Shown here: piece after piece, positions 42,100 to 43,912 of the stretch
Layout of the letters: the number at the start of each line of letters is the position of its first letter
How positions within the stretch are numbered: position 1 is the first letter of the stretch
Source of the DNA: an uncultured Selenomonadales bacterium
GTDB lineage: Bacteria > Bacillota > Negativicutes > Selenomonadales > Selenomonadaceae
Length of the DNA: 43,912 nucleotides
Assembly: GCA_937877565.1 (NCBI GenBank)
Contig: CALFJB010000095.1
Coordinates: forward strand, 1 to 43,912
Direction: 5' to 3'
The notes under the pieces: generated by a model
What the model was told of the DNA's origin: nothing
Database searches by the model: none
The model's input: the letters and a program-made list of their open reading frames with translations, nothing else
Program-made: the position numbers and the translations under genes

Positions 42100-43518
42100 T
42101 TAAATCGACAAATCCGCGCCGTTAGAGGCGATAACTTTTTTGTACCAATAGAAAGAATCTTTGCGGTAACGTTGCAACGTTCCAACTTTTTCATCAGTTG
42201 TATCAACATAAATAAAGCCGTAACGTTTGCGAATACCTTCATGCGTGGAAACTAAATCTATTGCAGACCAAGGATTATAGCCGAGCATTTCTACGCCGTC
42301 AGTAATTGCAAGTTGAATTTGTTTAATGTGTTCGTACAAATATTTAATTCTGTAGTTGTCGTGAATTTTGCCGTCCTCAAGTTTATCATACGCGCCCAAA
42401 CCGTTTTCAGTAACAAGCAACGGCAAATGGTAACGGTCGTACAGCTCACGAATTGTAACACGAAAACCAATAGGATCAATTTCCCAGCCAAATTCAGTTT
42501 TCATTAAATTGGGGTTGCTGAATCCCTTATAAAAACCTGCCTCACCGCGTGCGCTTTGTTGGTCGGCGTTGGGACTCATCTTTTCATTTAAATCATTTGC
42601 CGCCTCAACGGTTGCCGTGTTGTAATAATTGAATCCAATAAAATCAGGATGAGCATTTTGTAAAGCTTCTTCGTCACCTTCGCCAAAAGTAGGTACAGCG
42701 TCATTTTCTTCAAGGTACGCCCAAACTAAATTATTGTATCTGCCTTTAACTGCCGCGTCAAGGTACAGCCAATTTCTTATTGCGTTGTAATTTTCTGCCG
42801 CCAAAATATCTTCCGGCTTGCAACTTGCAGGATAAACAAAGGCGATATTCGGCGCGGGACCAATTTTAGCATCCGGCAACATTTTATGACAAAGTACCAT
42901 TGCCTTAGCCTGTGCGACAAGCTGATGATGATTCTGCTGATAAATTTCTTTTGTAAGATTGGTTGTACCTTCGGGAACGCGCAAAGTACCAATGACATTG
43001 CCAACGAGCGTCAACATATTTTGTTCGTTAATCGTCAGCCAATATTTAACTCTGTCGCCGAAATTCTCAAACAAAACTTTTGCATAATTTTTAAACCAGC
43101 TGATAGAATCACGATTTGACCAACTGCCGCGCTTGTCAAGGGCGTCCGGCATATCAAAATGAAACATTGTAACAATCGGCGTAATGTTGTACTTCAAGCA
43201 CTCGTTAATCAGATTGTTATAAAATTCAATTCCTTTAGGATTAACTTCGCCGTCGCCGTTCGGAAAAATTCTTGTCCACGCAATGGAAAAACGATAGGAT
43301 TTAAAGCCCATTTCTGCCATTAAAGCAACGTCTTCTTTGTAGCGGTGGTAATGGTCGGCGCAAGTTTTTAAATCTGCAGTGCCGGGCGGAAGGTCTTTTA
43401 CGTCTTGACAAGATGCGCCTTTGCCGTCTTCCAAATTTGCGCCTTCAACTTGATAAGCGGAAGTTGACGCGCCCCAGAAAAAGTTTTCGGGAAATGATTT
43501 TAACTGTTTGTGAATCAT
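42100..43518 (-). CDS. 6-phospho-beta-glucosidase (GH1)
   Basis: The 472-residue GH1 enzyme begins FPENFFWGASTSAYQVEGA. The acid/base Glu is in TINEQN and the nucleophile Glu is in LLVTENGLGAYD. Near the C-terminus PWSAIDLVSTHEGIRKRYGFIYVD has the Ser and Lys-Arg-Tyr pattern of phospho-specific members, as opposed to the non-phospho pattern WS-LDNFEW. It would cleave phosphorylated cellobiose-type sugars taken up by a PTS, but no PTS gene is in the window. The site is GAGGAG; a palindrome upstream may be its operator. Confidence 0.93.
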   Translation of the reverse strand: MIHKQLKSFPENFFWGASTSAYQVEGANLEDGKGASCQDVKDLPPGTADLKTCADHYHRYKEDVALMAEMGFKSYRFSIAWTRIFPNGDGEVNPKGIEFYNNLINECLKYNITPIVTMFHFDMPDALDKRGSWSNRDSISWFKNYAKVLFENFGDRVKYWLTINEQNMLTLVGNVIGTLRVPEGTTNLTKEIYQQNHHQLVAQAKAMVLCHKMLPDAKIGPAPNIAFVYPASCKPEDILAAENYNAIRNWLYLDAAVKGRYNNLVWAYLEENDAVPTFGEGDEEALQNAHPDFIGFNYYNTATVEAANDLNEKMSPNADQQSARGEAGFYKGFSNPNLMKTEFGWEIDPIGFRVTIRELYDRYHLPLLVTENGLGAYDKLEDGKIHDNYRIKYLYEHIKQIQLAITDGVEMLGYNPWSAIDLVSTHEGIRKRYGFIYVDTTDEKVGTLQRYRKDSFYWYKKVIASNGADLSI

Positions 43519-43550
43519 TTAAAAAGCTCCTCTCAAAAAAGTTAATCAGA

Positions 43551-43560
43551 TTGTATACAA
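43551..43560. promoter_or_regulatory. possible GntR-type operator
   Basis: TTGTATACAA is a perfect 10-bp palindrome 33 bp upstream of the glucosidase start. It overlaps a possible -10 (TATACA on the minus strand). GntR/HutC regulators of phospho-sugar genes often bind such sites; no regulator gene is present here. Confidence 0.4.
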
Positions 43561-43589
43561 AATATTTTTTCCAGTCAATAAAAAAACCT

Positions 43590-43740
43590 CGCGCAGATTT
43601 AAATTTACACGAGGAAAATTTTTTCATTCGCTCAAAACTTCGTCCAGAATTTTTATAACTTCGTCAACTTGTTCATTCGTGATAATCAGCGGCGGAATAA
43701 ATCTTAAAACCGTTCCAACCGTACAATTTATAATTGCACA
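43590..43740 (-). pseudogene. argD: duplicated 3' fragment of argD with its terminator
   Basis: The minus strand reads AIINCTVGTVLRFIPPLIIT, NEQVDEVIKILDEVLSE and stop (43626-43624). It repeats the sequence at 43743-43912 with a 175-bp period. An in-frame stop a few codons upstream and the lack of a start show it is a fragment. The hairpin CCTCGTG...CGCGAGG after it, with T-run, is copied too (43587-43614). Confidence 0.85.
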
Positions 43741-43798
43741 GTTTCATAAATAAAAAAAATCCTCGCGCAGATTTTAAATTTACACGAGGAAAATTTTT

Positions 43799-43912
43799 TT
43801 ATTCGCTTAAAACTTCGTCCAGAATTTTTATAACTTCGTCAACTTGTTCATTCGTGATAATCAGCGGCGGAATAAATCTTAAAACCGTTCCAACCGTACA
43901 ATTTATAATTGC
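43799..43912 (-). CDS. argD: 3' end of acetylornithine aminotransferase, cut by the window edge
   Basis: The C-terminal segment NCTVGTVLRFIPPLIITNEQ followed by VDEVIKILDEVLSE and TAA matches the end of ArgD-type PLP aminotransferases (arginine synthesis). The rest lies beyond the window, so the identification rests on about 37 residues. A terminator hairpin follows (43761-43790). Confidence 0.75.
   Translation of the reverse strand, partial: AIINCTVGTVLRFIPPLIITNEQVDEVIKILDEVLSE

Overview
The window looks like chromosomal DNA of a low-GC Firmicutes-type bacterium. Signs are strong AGGAGG ribosome sites, frequent TTG and GTG starts, TTGACA/TATAAT promoters with 16-17 bp spacers, a tryptophan T-box leader, and anthranilate synthase as separate trpE and trpG. 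It could be a Negativicute, but nothing here proves an outer membrane. No tRNA, rRNA, CRISPR array or transposase was seen.

Layout. 1-5 kb: start of an unknown gene, a sensor histidine kinase divergent from a TrkH potassium transporter, a repeat-rich gap, two small unknown genes and nadK. 5-11 kb: glycolytic cluster gap, a pgk-tpiA fusion, gpmI, then htpX. 11-14 kb: an exported protein followed by decayed DNA with a kinase fragment and a broken amidohydrolase gene. 14-22.4 kb: alr and holA (divergent), small genes, a shortened CydC-like ABC protein, a RelE/ParE-type toxin-antitoxin pair, aspS, an orphan double-glycine leader peptide and a TPR lipoprotein. 22.5-34 kb: an unusual trp locus. 34-36.6 kb: an orphan toxin/immunity-like pair and a DUF4417 gene with a stop codon. 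36.6-43.9 kb: valS, a large lipoprotein, a BrnT/BrnA pair, a VOC protein, a 6-phospho-beta-glucosidase, and a tandemly duplicated argD 3' end.

The trp locus is the most interesting part. One minus-strand run, led by a Trp-specific T-box, reads trpE, trpG, a C5 DNA methyltransferase, a HaeII-like restriction enzyme, trpD, trpC, trpF, trpB. The restriction-modification genes have operon-type junctions, so they should be expressed with tryptophan biosynthesis and respond to uncharged tRNA-Trp. In a by-eye scan of GCGC sites in the window I found none in the HaeII context RGCGCY, while the other contexts are common; this agrees with an active HaeII-type system. trpA is separated from trpB by an aldo/keto reductase and an EamA transporter on the other strand, and follows a tetR gene by zero bases.

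Two repeat families stand out. One is short arrays of a telomere-like heptamer (about YTAGGGR) at four loci, two as inverted pairs, one of them inside the T-box leader. The other is a composite hairpin element around the core CTTGCTAAAGAGCAYGC, in three intergenic sites. Gene 3' ends (valS, argD) are also duplicated, pointing to local recombination.
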